Assembly (NCBI RefSeq): GCF_001484605.1
Contig: NZ_CP013747.1
Coordinates: 3,534,001-3,598,000, forward strand
DNA length: 64,000 nt
Direction: 5' to 3'
From: Pseudarthrobacter sulfonivorans
GTDB taxonomy: Bacteria > Actinomycetota > Actinomycetes > Actinomycetales > Micrococcaceae
Below are positions 50,063 to 58,466 of this stretch, one piece after another. The translations under genes were made by a program, and so were the position numbers. Positions within the stretch are counted from its first letter, which is position 1. Each line of letters opens with the position of its first letter. The notes under the pieces are model-generated. The model saw only the letters and a program-made list of their open reading frames with translations. It was not told the DNA's origin and did no database searches.

Positions 50063-51298
50063 TCAGGCCCGGGTGGCCTTGCGGCGCCGGGAAATGTAGA
50101 TCCCGCCGCCTACGCCCATGAGCGTCAGTCCGCCGATGACCATGGCAGCCAGTCCCGCAGTGCTGGCCGGGTTGGCGGCGGCAGCGCCGAACCAGTTGGT
50201 GTCCGCGAGGAACGGAGCGTTGGATCCGGCGGTCACGGTCAGGCCGGTGACCTCGAACGTTGCGCCGGCTGCACCCTTGAGGATCAGGGTGTGCGTTCCG
50301 GCAGGCAGGCCGGCCGGAACGGTGAAGACGTAGCCGACCGAACCGTCGGCGTTGGCGACAGCCGTTTCGGCCAGGACAACCGGCTCGGAGTGGATCTCGC
50401 CGGTGACCGTTTCGCCTGCGACGAAGGTGCCGGCGGGGGCGACTACCCCGTGCTTGGTACCTTCCACCAGTGCGGCCCCGCCCGTCAGCAGCACAATATC
50501 CGAACCGCTGGCTGCGCCGCCGCCCGCGCGGGGCCCGCCGGTGGTCGCCAGAGGTGCCGGGGTGGATTCGGTGGCCGACGGCGACGGTGAGGCTGTCTCG
50601 GTAGCGCTCGGTGACGGATCAGGCGTTTCGGTCTCGGTCGGCGTCGTGCTCGGCGACGGAGTCGCCGTTTCGGTCGCCGTCGGGGTGGCCACCACCGGCT
50701 GGCTGATGGTCCAGTTCTTCGACGCGTCGGTGGTGAGCGTGGCCCACGACGCTACGGACTTGCCCGCGACCGGGTTGATCTTGGCGGTGGTGACGCTCTC
50801 GTTCGAGACGGTGCAGACGTAACCAATGCTGTAGGTGTGGTTGGCCTGTACCACGGCTGACATGTCAGCAATGGGGGCCTTGCTGCTGTTCACAAAACCG
50901 GATTCCAGCGTGTTGTCGTCAGCAATTGTGCCGTTGGCATTCAGGGACATCGCGTACTGGGGATCCTGCGTCAGGGGGTAGACCGTCTGCGCTTCCACGG
51001 TGCTGCTCAGCGCCGGCTGGATTTCCTGCCCGGGCTCGGACATAAAGATCAGCGCGCCCTCGAGGATGTTGCCGGTGGTGGGGCAGACCATGTCGCTGTG
51101 CAGCTTCAGCACGGACAGGCTCAGGGCGCTCCAGTTGCCGCTCGTCGGGTTGGCCGTGACGGTTCCTGCCGAGCCGGCCGGGAGGGCCGCGTTGGCAACA
51201 GCGATTCCACCGCCCAGCAGGAGGGCGGTGCCGGCAACGGCGGCCGTGGCGTTCAGGCCCCAGCGGGATTTCATTGTCGTGGCGTTGGCCATAATCAT
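50063..51298 (-). CDS. Secreted, C-terminally anchored Ser/Thr/Pro-rich protein
   Basis: This 411-residue protein has a signal peptide (hydrophobic about 17-37, ANAALP) and a globular N-terminal domain with a single pair of Cys. A low-complexity linker of TPTATETATPSPS-type repeats spans about residues 205-250. A second domain (PAGTFVAGETVTGEIHSEPVV...) resembles Ig-like surface modules. The tail ANPASTAGLAAMVIGGLTL...RRRKATRA has the layout of a cell-wall sorting signal (short polar motif, hydrophobic stretch, basic end) but no LPxTG. In a locus with a sortase it is the best candidate substrate. AGAAAGAAGAA precedes the first ATG. Confidence 0.68.
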   Translation of the reverse strand: MIMANATTMKSRWGLNATAAVAGTALLLGGGIAVANAALPAGSAGTVTANPTSGNWSALSLSVLKLHSDMVCPTTGNILEGALIFMSEPGQEIQPALSSTVEAQTVYPLTQDPQYAMSLNANGTIADDNTLESGFVNSSKAPIADMSAVVQANHTYSIGYVCTVSNESVTTAKINPVAGKSVASWATLTTDASKNWTISQPVVATPTATETATPSPSTTPTETETPDPSPSATETASPSPSATESTPAPLATTGGPRAGGGAASGSDIVLLTGGAALVEGTKHGVVAPAGTFVAGETVTGEIHSEPVVLAETAVANADGSVGYVFTVPAGLPAGTHTLILKGAAGATFEVTGLTVTAGSNAPFLADTNWFGAAAANPASTAGLAAMVIGGLTLMGVGGGIYISRRRKATRA

Positions 51299-51508
51299 TT
51301 CTTCTTTCTCAGGTAAACGTGTCTACTGCTGCGGTGTTGCCCGGCGCCGGGAAATTAAATCCACCGGCCAACCAGCGAAAATCGCTGCGAAGAATTACCG
51401 ATCAGTCTGGGTCATCAGTCGAATTCTGCGGGCGTGGCAAAGTAAAGCAGGCCGGTACTGAAAGTAAATTCTTTATGAACGGAATTCAGGACCCGGCCGA
51501 AGGAATTG

Positions 51509-52627
51509 TTAGTTGGTGTAACCCGACTTTTTGCCCATCGTCCAGTCGCCCACGTAGGAGAGCGTTTTGAAACCGAACTTGTTGATGATGACCTTGCTGC
51601 CAATCGTCTTCAGGTTGGTGGTCACGGCGTTGCTCAGAACCAGGCTGTAAATGAGCTTGCTGGTCTGGGTGGAGCTGGACACCACGTTGTAGGTGTCGCG
51701 TGCGAAGATGCCCTTGCCGCTGGCGGGCGCCACGGCAGCGTTACCGTAGAGGTCGCCGGGGGCCAGAGCCGGAGCCGCGGTGGCCGGGTCAATGGCCTTG
51801 AGTCCATCGATGTTCGCCAGCACCTGACCGGCAGCGGTGGTGTTGGCCATGGCGCCGTTCTTCTGCGCGATCCACTGTGCGGCGGAGAACGCGATGATAT
51901 CGCCGTCGTTGATGAGAGCCGCACCGTTGTTCTCGGGATAGTTCTGCTCGACATCGGGGATGCAAGTGGTGTTCGGGGTGACACCAATGGCCTTCACGAA
52001 GAAGGCGCGGGTGCCCGAAGCGGCCTGGGGCAGCTTGGGAGTGAAGGTCATGGTTCCGATGACGGGCTTGCCGGTGGTGCCGTCAATGGTGACGCCGTCG
52101 CCGGCCGTACAGCTGAAGATGTTGGCGATTTGCTGGGTGGTCAGGTTCAGCGGCGTGTTGGTGGAGTCCTTGACTGCCACGGTCATCGCGTCGCGTGCGA
52201 ACGGCAGGAACGTCAGGTCGGTGCCTGCCACGCTGGGGGAGGAGGAGGACCGGGCGATGTCGACGTCGTTCCGCTTCAGCGTGAACGAGTTGTTGGCCGA
52301 GTCCTTGTAGACATGGTTCAGCGGGTTCAGGCTGGCGCTCAGGGCCTTGACGCCGGCACCGGAACCGTTGGGTCGGGTAAACGCGGTGACGCCGGTCTTG
52401 GTCACGATCGTCGCCGGCGTGCCGAAGGCGTCGTAGGAGGCCACTGTCCTGATGGGGCCCGCGTTGGTCAGGGCGTTCCAGACATCCTGGATGGTGTCGG
52501 AACCAACGGCCGCCAGCGGGCGGTCCGGCGTCGTGGGCTCCGCAGACGCGCTGGCTGAGCTGATCAGGCCGAGTGCCAAGGCGGTGACGCAGATAGCGCC
52601 GACAGCCTGGAAGGACTTCAATTTCAT
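51509..52627 (-). CDS. Secreted PstS-like substrate-binding protein
   Basis: This 372-residue protein has a classical signal peptide (residues 1-29, ending SASASAEP) and no lipobox or C-terminal anchor. The opening VGSDTIQDVWNALTN and the later GAGVKALSASLNPL, FLPFARDAMTVAV, LTTQQIANIFSC and PQAASGTRAFFVKAIG follow the PstS fold order (phosphate loop near SGTR). A second PstS-type receptor in the same locus suggests a different ligand, or a soluble scavenger that hands ligand to the anchored proteins. The ATG at 52627 has GGGGAA upstream. A tandem GTTCACC element lies about 185 bases upstream. Confidence 0.8.
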   Translation of the reverse strand: MKLKSFQAVGAICVTALALGLISSASASAEPTTPDRPLAAVGSDTIQDVWNALTNAGPIRTVASYDAFGTPATIVTKTGVTAFTRPNGSGAGVKALSASLNPLNHVYKDSANNSFTLKRNDVDIARSSSSPSVAGTDLTFLPFARDAMTVAVKDSTNTPLNLTTQQIANIFSCTAGDGVTIDGTTGKPVIGTMTFTPKLPQAASGTRAFFVKAIGVTPNTTCIPDVEQNYPENNGAALINDGDIIAFSAAQWIAQKNGAMANTTAAGQVLANIDGLKAIDPATAAPALAPGDLYGNAAVAPASGKGIFARDTYNVVSSSTQTSKLIYSLVLSNAVTTNLKTIGSKVIINKFGFKTLSYVGDWTMGKKSGYTN

Positions 52628-52745
52628 GTCAAGATTCCCCATCTTAGGTACCGAGTGGATTAGCTGGTGCAGGTGAGCCACGGCGCAGTGCGGGCACTGC
52701 CGCTGCGGTCTGCGGCTGCCGGAGTAGTCAGGACAGTGCCGGCCG

Positions 52746-53600
52746 CTAAGAGTCTGCGGCGGCGCTGCCCGGCATTTCGAATTGCTTGGCTAAGAAGAAC
52801 CTGCGATCAGGTGAACGTTTGGTGAAAGCCGGCAAGGGGGCTTCGGGCAGCCGTTCCACGCCGGGAGCTCCTGCACGCAAGAGCTCGGGCGGGAACTCAA
52901 CCGGAAGATGCCGGTGTCCGTGGCGGATCACTGTTTCCAGCAGGCGTGCGCCGCCAAGCAGGTCCAGTGCCGCCAGGGCGCTGCGGTCCCGGTCCCGGAT
53001 GGTGGGGTACCAGGCGCTGGCCATCAACACGGGGCGTCCGCGCAGGCTGACGTACCACCCGTAGTCCCGGGCCTGCTGGTTCTGGACGAAGGTAATGGTT
53101 AGGTCCTGGGCGGCCTTCTGAGCGGCCGTCGCATTCGCGGCCGCCACCGCATAGCTCGGGAAGAGGCCAACACCCCGGCCGAGTTCCCTGTGGTTGCCCG
53201 AGATCAGGCGCCAGACGACCAGTGGCTGGTTGAAGTGATCCATCCGGCGCACCAGTTGGTGGATGGCCGGCAGGCGGACTGCCTGTGCCAGGACTTCGGT
53301 TGGCTGTTCAACGGGATTGGTCAACCGTTGCCGCACGTTAAGGGATGGCAGCGCGGAAACATGGCCGTGCTGAACGCCAGCGCTGAAGACGGCGAGTTCG
53401 CGCTCCTTCCAGCGGGTCGCCGCAGGAAGGGCCTGACTAACAAGAGAGGTGAAGGAAATGCGTTCATTGGAAATGATGGCTCCCCAGGGATCCTGTGACT
53501 GGACGCCGCCCATGCGGTCGTGATAAGGCTCAAGCCGGATGGTTGCCAGCCGGGGTGGCGGGGGTAAAGGAAGGGTGACGGGCAGCTGAACGTCTGGCAT
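52746..53600 (-). CDS. Hypothetical protein, 284 residues
   Basis: I do not recognise a family. The chosen start gives MPDVQLPVTLPLPPPPRLATIRLEPYHDRMGG; the frame is open upstream, but that part overlaps the divergent fprA promoter region. The sequence alternates helices and strands with YGWYVSLRGRPVLMASAWYPTIRDRDRSALAAL and RLLETVIRHGHRHLPVEFPPELL. There are no membrane segments and no obvious catalytic motif. It is upstream of, and in the same direction as, the secreted PstS-like gene. Its last 30 codons cover a PHO-box-like element, so it might be the first gene of the locus or simply an unrelated neighbour. Confidence 0.6.
   Translation of the reverse strand: MPDVQLPVTLPLPPPPRLATIRLEPYHDRMGGVQSQDPWGAIISNERISFTSLVSQALPAATRWKERELAVFSAGVQHGHVSALPSLNVRQRLTNPVEQPTEVLAQAVRLPAIHQLVRRMDHFNQPLVVWRLISGNHRELGRGVGLFPSYAVAAANATAAQKAAQDLTITFVQNQQARDYGWYVSLRGRPVLMASAWYPTIRDRDRSALAALDLLGGARLLETVIRHGHRHLPVEFPPELLRAGAPGVERLPEAPLPAFTKRSPDRRFFLAKQFEMPGSAAADS
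52810..52827 (-). promoter_or_regulatory. PHO-box-like tandem repeat
   Basis: On the plus strand GGTGAAC (52810-52816) and GGTGAAA (52821-52827) are exactly 11 bases apart; on the minus strand they read TTTCACC-N4-GTTCACC. Tandem 11-base units with GTTCACC are the known PhoP box arrangement of actinobacteria. It is oriented toward the secreted PstS-like gene, about 185 bases upstream of its ATG, within the end of the preceding gene. Confidence 0.6.
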
Positions 53601-53632
53601 CACACGATGCCGCGTCCCGCGGTGGGCACATT

Positions 53633-53638
53633 TAGAAT
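53633..53638 (+). promoter_or_regulatory. -10 box candidate for the second ferredoxin reductase
   Basis: TAGAAT (53633-53638) lies about 65 bases upstream of the GTG start of fprA2, in the 103-base divergent space. No convincing -35 is visible. AGAAGGG before the GTG serves as ribosome binding site. Confidence 0.4.
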
Positions 53639-53703
53639 GGGACATTGTGCGCAACTGCACTGTGCGCGTCCGTCGCAATCTCCTCGTTCCAGAAGGGCTC
53701 CCG

Positions 53704-55158
53704 GTGTCCAACCCAGCCGAAACGACCTCCAAACGTCCACTCCGCGTTGCCATTGTGGGTGCGGGACCGGCAGGTGTTTACGCGGCGGATATCCTGACCA
53801 AGTCCAACGGCGTCAAGGACGGCGATTTTGAGGTCAGTATCGACCTTTTTGAGGCCTACCCCGCCCCGTACGGCCTGATCCGCTACGGCGTGGCCCCTGA
53901 CCACCCGCGCATCAAGGGGATCGTGAACGCGCTGCACAAGGTCCTGGACCGCGGCGACATCCGCTTCCTGGGCAACGTCACGTACGGCCGCGATCTCACC
54001 CTCCATGACTTCCGCGCCTTCTACGACGCCGTGATCTTCTCCACGGGCGCCATCAAGGACGCGGACCTGGCCATCCCTGGCGTTGATCTCGGCGGTTCGT
54101 TCGGCGGCGCCGACTTTGTGTCCTGGTACGACGGCCACCCGGACGTGCCCCGCGACTGGCCGCTGGATGCCAAGGAAATCGCCGTGATCGGCAACGGCAA
54201 CGTGGCGCTGGACGTGGCCCGGATGCTGGTCAAGCACCCCGATGAACTCCTCACCACCGAAATCCCGGACAATGTCTACCAGGGCCTGAAGAACTCGCCG
54301 GTCACGGACGTCCACGTCTTCGGCCGCCGAGGCCCGGCGCAGGTCAAGTTCACGCCGCTGGAACTGCGGGAGCTGAGCCACATGAAGGACGTGGACATTG
54401 TCCTTTACCCGGAGGACTTCGAGTTCGACGAAGCCTCCGATGACGCCATCCGCAGCAACAACCAGATCAAAACCATGGTGAACACGCTGACCAACTGGCT
54501 CGTGGAGGAGCACGCCGAAGCGGAAGAGCCGTCCTCCCGCCGCCTGCACCTGCACTTCCTGCACAGCCCGGTGAAGATCTACCAGGACCCCGACGACGGC
54601 GGGTCCGGCCGGGTGGCCGGCATCAAGTTTGAGCGCATGGAGCTGGATGGCACCGGCAACGTCAAAGGCACGGGCGAGTTTGTGGACTACCCCGTCCAGG
54701 CCGTGTACCGCGCCATCGGCTACCACGGTTCGCCACTGGACGAGCTGGAGTACAACGCCAAACGCGGAGTGATCCCCAACGAGGGCGGCCGCGTGCTGGA
54801 CGCCGACGGCAACCCCGTCCCCGGAATCTACGCCACCGGCTGGATCAAGCGCGGGCCGGTCGGCCTGATCGGGCACACCAAGGGCGACGCCCTGGAGACC
54901 ATCGGCTTCCTACTGGAGGACCGGCTCACCCTGCCACCCGCCCAGAACCCGGACCCGCAGGCCATCATCGACCTCCTGCAGGAGCGCGGCATCGAGTTCA
55001 CCACCTGGGAGGGCTGGATCAAGCTGGACGCGCACGAAGCAGCCCTCGGCGCCGCGTGGACAGAAGGCGGGACAGGCACCGACGGGCCCGCCGCCGTCGT
55101 GCGTGAACGCATCAAAGTAGTCCCGCGTGAGGAAATGATCAACATCTCCCGCGCCTGA
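53704..55158 (+). CDS. fprA: FAD-dependent ferredoxin--NADP+ reductase, second copy
   Basis: This 484-residue paralog of the protein at 24830 shares nearly all motifs: GAGPAGVYAAD, APYGLIRYGVAPDHPRIKGIVNALHKVL, IGNGNVALDVARML, HVFGRRGPAQVKFTPLELREL and ATGWIKRGPVGLIGHTKGDALET. The two are clearly a duplicated pair within one 30 kb stretch, differing mostly in loops and in the C-terminal segment. The GTG start was chosen because AGAAGGG precedes it and the copy at 24830 begins equivalently. It stands alone, diverging from the hypothetical gene of the Pst block. This copy may serve other ferredoxin systems such as P450s, while the first serves sulfite reductase (inference). Confidence 0.92.
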   Translation: MSNPAETTSKRPLRVAIVGAGPAGVYAADILTKSNGVKDGDFEVSIDLFEAYPAPYGLIRYGVAPDHPRIKGIVNALHKVLDRGDIRFLGNVTYGRDLTLHDFRAFYDAVIFSTGAIKDADLAIPGVDLGGSFGGADFVSWYDGHPDVPRDWPLDAKEIAVIGNGNVALDVARMLVKHPDELLTTEIPDNVYQGLKNSPVTDVHVFGRRGPAQVKFTPLELRELSHMKDVDIVLYPEDFEFDEASDDAIRSNNQIKTMVNTLTNWLVEEHAEAEEPSSRRLHLHFLHSPVKIYQDPDDGGSGRVAGIKFERMELDGTGNVKGTGEFVDYPVQAVYRAIGYHGSPLDELEYNAKRGVIPNEGGRVLDADGNPVPGIYATGWIKRGPVGLIGHTKGDALETIGFLLEDRLTLPPAQNPDPQAIIDLLQERGIEFTTWEGWIKLDAHEAALGAAWTEGGTGTDGPAAVVRERIKVVPREEMINISRA

Positions 55159-55179
55159 CCAGCGTCACCCACCAAAACA

Positions 55180-55234
55180 GCGCGAACGGACACTTGAGGC
55201 CCCAGCCAGAGGGGCCTCAAGTGTCCGTTCGCGC
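55180..55234. terminator. Perfect 24-bp hairpin, family B copy 2
   Basis: The arms 55180-55203 and 55211-55234 (outer GCGCGAACGGACACTTGAGG) are perfectly complementary around AGCCAGA. It follows the second ferredoxin reductase by 21 bases and precedes the GAF-domain regulator. Confidence 0.8.
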
Positions 55235-55300
55235 AACAGGGGCTGGCGCTGGAGGGTTCGCGCCGGCGGCCAGTAGACTTGCAGGACCGATGGGAGTTCG

Positions 55301-56689
55301 ATGAGGAACCTGATCCTGCCGCCGACGTCCGGCGGCGAAGCAACTGCGCTGGCCCAGCGTCATGCCCTGGCCGCCCATGAGCAGCTCGACGCCCAGGCGT
55401 TTCCGAACGCACCGGAAATCCCCGGCCTGCGGCGGCTGATCCGGGAATCCTGGCAGCGGTCCGCCCGGTTGAAAGCCAACCCTGACAACCCCGAAGCGCC
55501 CCTTGCCCTGGACACCGACGAGCTCGAGGAATACCGGCGGCAGCACCCCCTTGCCAGCATCATGCCCGTGATCCACAAACTCCTGGTCCAGCCGAGCCAC
55601 GACAGCGGCCTGCTCGTTGCCGTGGGTGATGAAGTGGGCCGGCTGCTCTGGGTGGAAGGCGATCCGGCCCTGCAGCGCCGTGCCGAAGGCATGATGTTCG
55701 TGCCGGGCGCCGACTGGTCAGAGGCCACAGTAGGCACCAGCGCTCCCGGCACTGCCCTGGCCCTGGGTCGCGGCATCCAGATTTCCGGGGCGGAGCACTA
55801 CCAGCGGTCCGTGCACGCGTGGAGCTGCACGGCCGTACCGTTCCACGATCCGGATTCCGGTGCGCTGCTGGGCGTTGTTGACATCACGGGTAAAGCCAGT
55901 GCCGTGGCGCCCCACACTTTGTCGCTCGTTGAAGCGACCGTCGCTGCCGCCCAGGCGCAGCTCCGTGTTGAGCGGCTTCAGCTGGCGGCCACCCTTGCCA
56001 GCCGGCCGGCCCGACGGCGGAACGCCAGTTCGGCGGCCAGGTCGGATTCGGCGCGGACCGGGGGAGCCGGCGGCGCGAAGGAAGGCAGCCTGTACCGCAA
56101 CAGCCTGCAGCTTCTGGGCCGTGACCAGGCGTTGCTCAGCATCGAAGGCAAAACGGTGTCGCTGTCCGCCCGGCACAGTGAAATCCTCGCCCTGCTCAGC
56201 ACCCACCCGGACGGGCTGAGCGCCGAGGAGCTCAGTGTCCTGCTCTACCCGGGCGACGGCCCCACCATGACGCTCCGCGCGGAAATGGTCCGGCTGCGCA
56301 AGATCCTGCAGCAGCTCAATCCGGCCGCCGTGCCCGAATCCCGGCCGTACAAACTCACCATGGACCTGGTCCCGGACAGCGGGCAGGTGCTGAACTGCCT
56401 GCAGCGCGGCGCCCACCGCATTGCGCTGGAAATCTACCGCGGCGCGGTGCTGCCGCGCTCCGAAGCGCCGGGCATCATCGACCTCCGCGACAGGGTCTCC
56501 TCGCTCATGCGCGAAGCGGTCCTGACGGACGGCAGTGCCGAGACGCTGCTCAAGTACGCGGCCCTGCCGGAGGCGAGGGACGACGTCGACGTCCGGACCG
56601 TCGCCCTGAAGCTGCTGCCGGCGCGCTCGCCCAAGCGGGCCGCCGTCGTCGCGGACCTTGAGCGGCTGGAAGCCGAACTCAGCGCCTAA
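55301..56689 (+). CDS. GAF-domain transcriptional regulator of the aldehyde/alcohol operon
   Basis: This 462-residue protein has a GAF-type sensory region (about residues 85-225, [14 protein letters not shown], then [37 protein letters not shown] and [24 protein letters not shown]). This is the AcoR-like sensor pattern. Instead of the sigma-54 AAA domain it carries a C-terminal winged-helix-like domain ([33 protein letters not shown]) followed by helices. This AcoR sensor without the AAA module is found in actinobacteria next to exaC-type genes. It directly precedes exaC and probably activates it in response to acetaldehyde or a related carbonyl. Confidence 0.82.
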   Translation: MRNLILPPTSGGEATALAQRHALAAHEQLDAQAFPNAPEIPGLRRLIRESWQRSARLKANPDNPEAPLALDTDELEEYRRQHPLASIMPVIHKLLVQPSHDSGLLVAVGDEVGRLLWVEGDPALQRRAEGMMFVPGADWSEATVGTSAPGTALALGRGIQISGAEHYQRSVHAWSCTAVPFHDPDSGALLGVVDITGKASAVAPHTLSLVEATVAAAQAQLRVERLQLAATLASRPARRRNASSAARSDSARTGGAGGAKEGSLYRNSLQLLGRDQALLSIEGKTVSLSARHSEILALLSTHPDGLSAEELSVLLYPGDGPTMTLRAEMVRLRKILQQLNPAAVPESRPYKLTMDLVPDSGQVLNCLQRGAHRIALEIYRGAVLPRSEAPGIIDLRDRVSSLMREAVLTDGSAETLLKYAALPEARDDVDVRTVALKLLPARSPKRAAVVADLERLEAELSA

Positions 56690-56700
56690 CCGCCGGGGCC

Positions 56701-56753
56701 GTGAGCTGGCTCACACTGGCGCAACCTGACTGCAACCTTCACCCTCCTACGCT
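56701..56753 (+). promoter_or_regulatory. Operator palindrome and promoter of the exaC operon
   Basis: GTGAGC-TG-GCTCAC (56701-56714) is a perfect inverted repeat 12 bases after the regulator stop. It is followed by CTGACT (56726-56731), 16 bases, and TACGCT (56748-56753). The arrangement suits an activator or repressor bound just upstream of the -35. Confidence 0.55.
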
Positions 56754-56814
56754 GAAACCAACGGCGGCCGCCATCATCAGGCGCCACCTTTCATGCACAG
56801 CAAAGGAGCTAGCA

Positions 56815-58338
56815 ATGACTGTCTACGCACAGCCCGGTACCGAGGGTTCGAAGGTCACGTTCAAGGACCGTTACGAGAACTGGATCGGCGGCGAGTGGGT
56901 TGCCCCCGTCAAGGGCCAGTACTTCGAGAACATCACACCCGTCACCGGCAAGGTCTTCTGCGAAGTTGCCCGCGGCACCGCGGAAGACATCGAGCTGGCC
57001 CTGGACGCCGCCCACAAGATCGCACCGTCCTGGGGCAAGACCTCCGTCGCCGAGCGCGCCGCCATCCTGAACAAGATCGCCGACCGCATCGACGAAAACC
57101 TTGAAATGCTGGCCGTCGCCGAATCCTGGGACAACGGCAAGCCCATCCGCGAAACCCTGAACGCGGACATTCCGCTCGCCGCCGACCACTTCCGCTACTT
57201 CGCCTCGGCCGTCCGCGCCCAGGAAGGCCGGCTGTCCCAGCTCGACGACGACACCACCGCCTACCACTACCACGAGCCGCTCGGCGTCGTGGGCCAGATC
57301 ATCCCGTGGAACTTCCCCATCCTGATGGCCGTCTGGAAGCTCGCCCCGGCCCTCGCCGCCGGCAACGCCGTGGTCCTCAAGCCGGCCGAGCAGACGCCGT
57401 CGTCCATCCTTGTGTTGATGGAGCTTATCGGCGACCTCCTGCCGGCCGGTGTCCTCAACGTGGTCAACGGCTTCGGCGTCGAGGCCGGCAAGCCGCTCGC
57501 CTCCAGCCCGCGGATCCGCAAGATCGCCTTCACCGGCGAAACCTCCACGGGACGCCTGATCAGCCAGTACGCCAGCCAGAACCTGATTCCGGTCACCCTG
57601 GAGCTCGGCGGCAAGAGCCCGAACATCTTCTTCAACGACGTCGCGGACACCAACGACGCGTTCTATGACAAGGCCCAGGAGGGCTTTACGCTCTTCGCCT
57701 TCAACCAGGGCGAAGTCTGCACCTGCCCGTCCCGCGCCCTGGTCCAGGAAGACATCTACGATTCCTTCATGGCCGACGCCGTGGCCCGCGTTGAGAAAAT
57801 CATCCAGGGCAACCCGCTGGACACCGAAACCCAGCTTGGTGCCCAGGCCTCCAATGACCAGCTGGAAAAGATCCTCTCCTACATCGACATCGGCAAGCAG
57901 GAAGGCGCCAAGGTGCTCACCGGCGGTGCCCGGGCCGACATGCCCGGCGACCTGGCCGGCGGCTACTACGTCCAGCCGACCATCTTCGAAGGCCACAACA
58001 AGATGCGGATCTTCCAGGAGGAGATCTTCGGCCCTGTTGTTTCCGTGACCCGCTTCAGCGACTACAACGACGCGATGGGCATCGCCAACGACACCCTGTA
58101 CGGCCTCGGCGCCGGCGTCTGGTCCCGCAACGGCAACGTCGCCTACCGTGCCGGCCGCGAGATCCAGGCCGGCCGCGTCTGGGTCAACAACTACCACGCC
58201 TACCCGGCCGGCGCTGCGTTCGGCGGGTACAAGTCCTCCGGCATCGGACGTGAAAACCACTCCATGATGCTGGACCACTACCAGCAGACCAAGAACCTCC
58301 TGGTCAGCTACAACGAGAACAAGCTCGGCTTCTTCTAA
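56815..58338 (+). CDS. exaC: Acetaldehyde dehydrogenase (ExaC type)
   Basis: This 507-residue NAD-dependent aldehyde dehydrogenase oxidises acetaldehyde to acetate. Motifs are [32 protein letters not shown], the Glu base in [12 protein letters not shown] and the catalytic Cys in [12 protein letters not shown], where the second Cys two residues later is typical of ExaC/AldA enzymes. The C-terminal [30 protein letters not shown] is diagnostic for this subgroup. AAAGGAG lies six bases before the ATG. Upstream are the GAF regulator and a GTGAGC palindrome; downstream are adhP and DUF779, together forming an ethanol or short-chain alcohol oxidation unit. Confidence 0.93.
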   Translation: MTVYAQPGTEGSKVTFKDRYENWIGGEWVAPVKGQYFENITPVTGKVFCEVARGTAEDIELALDAAHKIAPSWGKTSVAERAAILNKIADRIDENLEMLAVAESWDNGKPIRETLNADIPLAADHFRYFASAVRAQEGRLSQLDDDTTAYHYHEPLGVVGQIIPWNFPILMAVWKLAPALAAGNAVVLKPAEQTPSSILVLMELIGDLLPAGVLNVVNGFGVEAGKPLASSPRIRKIAFTGETSTGRLISQYASQNLIPVTLELGGKSPNIFFNDVADTNDAFYDKAQEGFTLFAFNQGEVCTCPSRALVQEDIYDSFMADAVARVEKIIQGNPLDTETQLGAQASNDQLEKILSYIDIGKQEGAKVLTGGARADMPGDLAGGYYVQPTIFEGHNKMRIFQEEIFGPVVSVTRFSDYNDAMGIANDTLYGLGAGVWSRNGNVAYRAGREIQAGRVWVNNYHAYPAGAAFGGYKSSGIGRENHSMMLDHYQQTKNLLVSYNENKLGFF

Positions 58339-58353
58339 GCCGCCCTTAGCCCG

Positions 58354-58387
58354 GGCGGGGACGGATCAGCACTGGTCCGTCCCCGCC
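58354..58387. terminator. Stem-loop after exaC
   Basis: GGCGGGGACGGA (58354-58365) pairs exactly with TCCGTCCCCGCC (58376-58387). It lies 16 bases after the exaC stop and 80 bases before adhP. It may only attenuate, since adhP appears to belong to the same physiological unit. Confidence 0.72.
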
Positions 58388-58466
58388 TGCACCGTCCTGG
58401 CCACCCTTCAGGAAGGCAGCACCACCTCCACCGCACCATCGCTTTATCTACGCAAGGATTTCGCCA

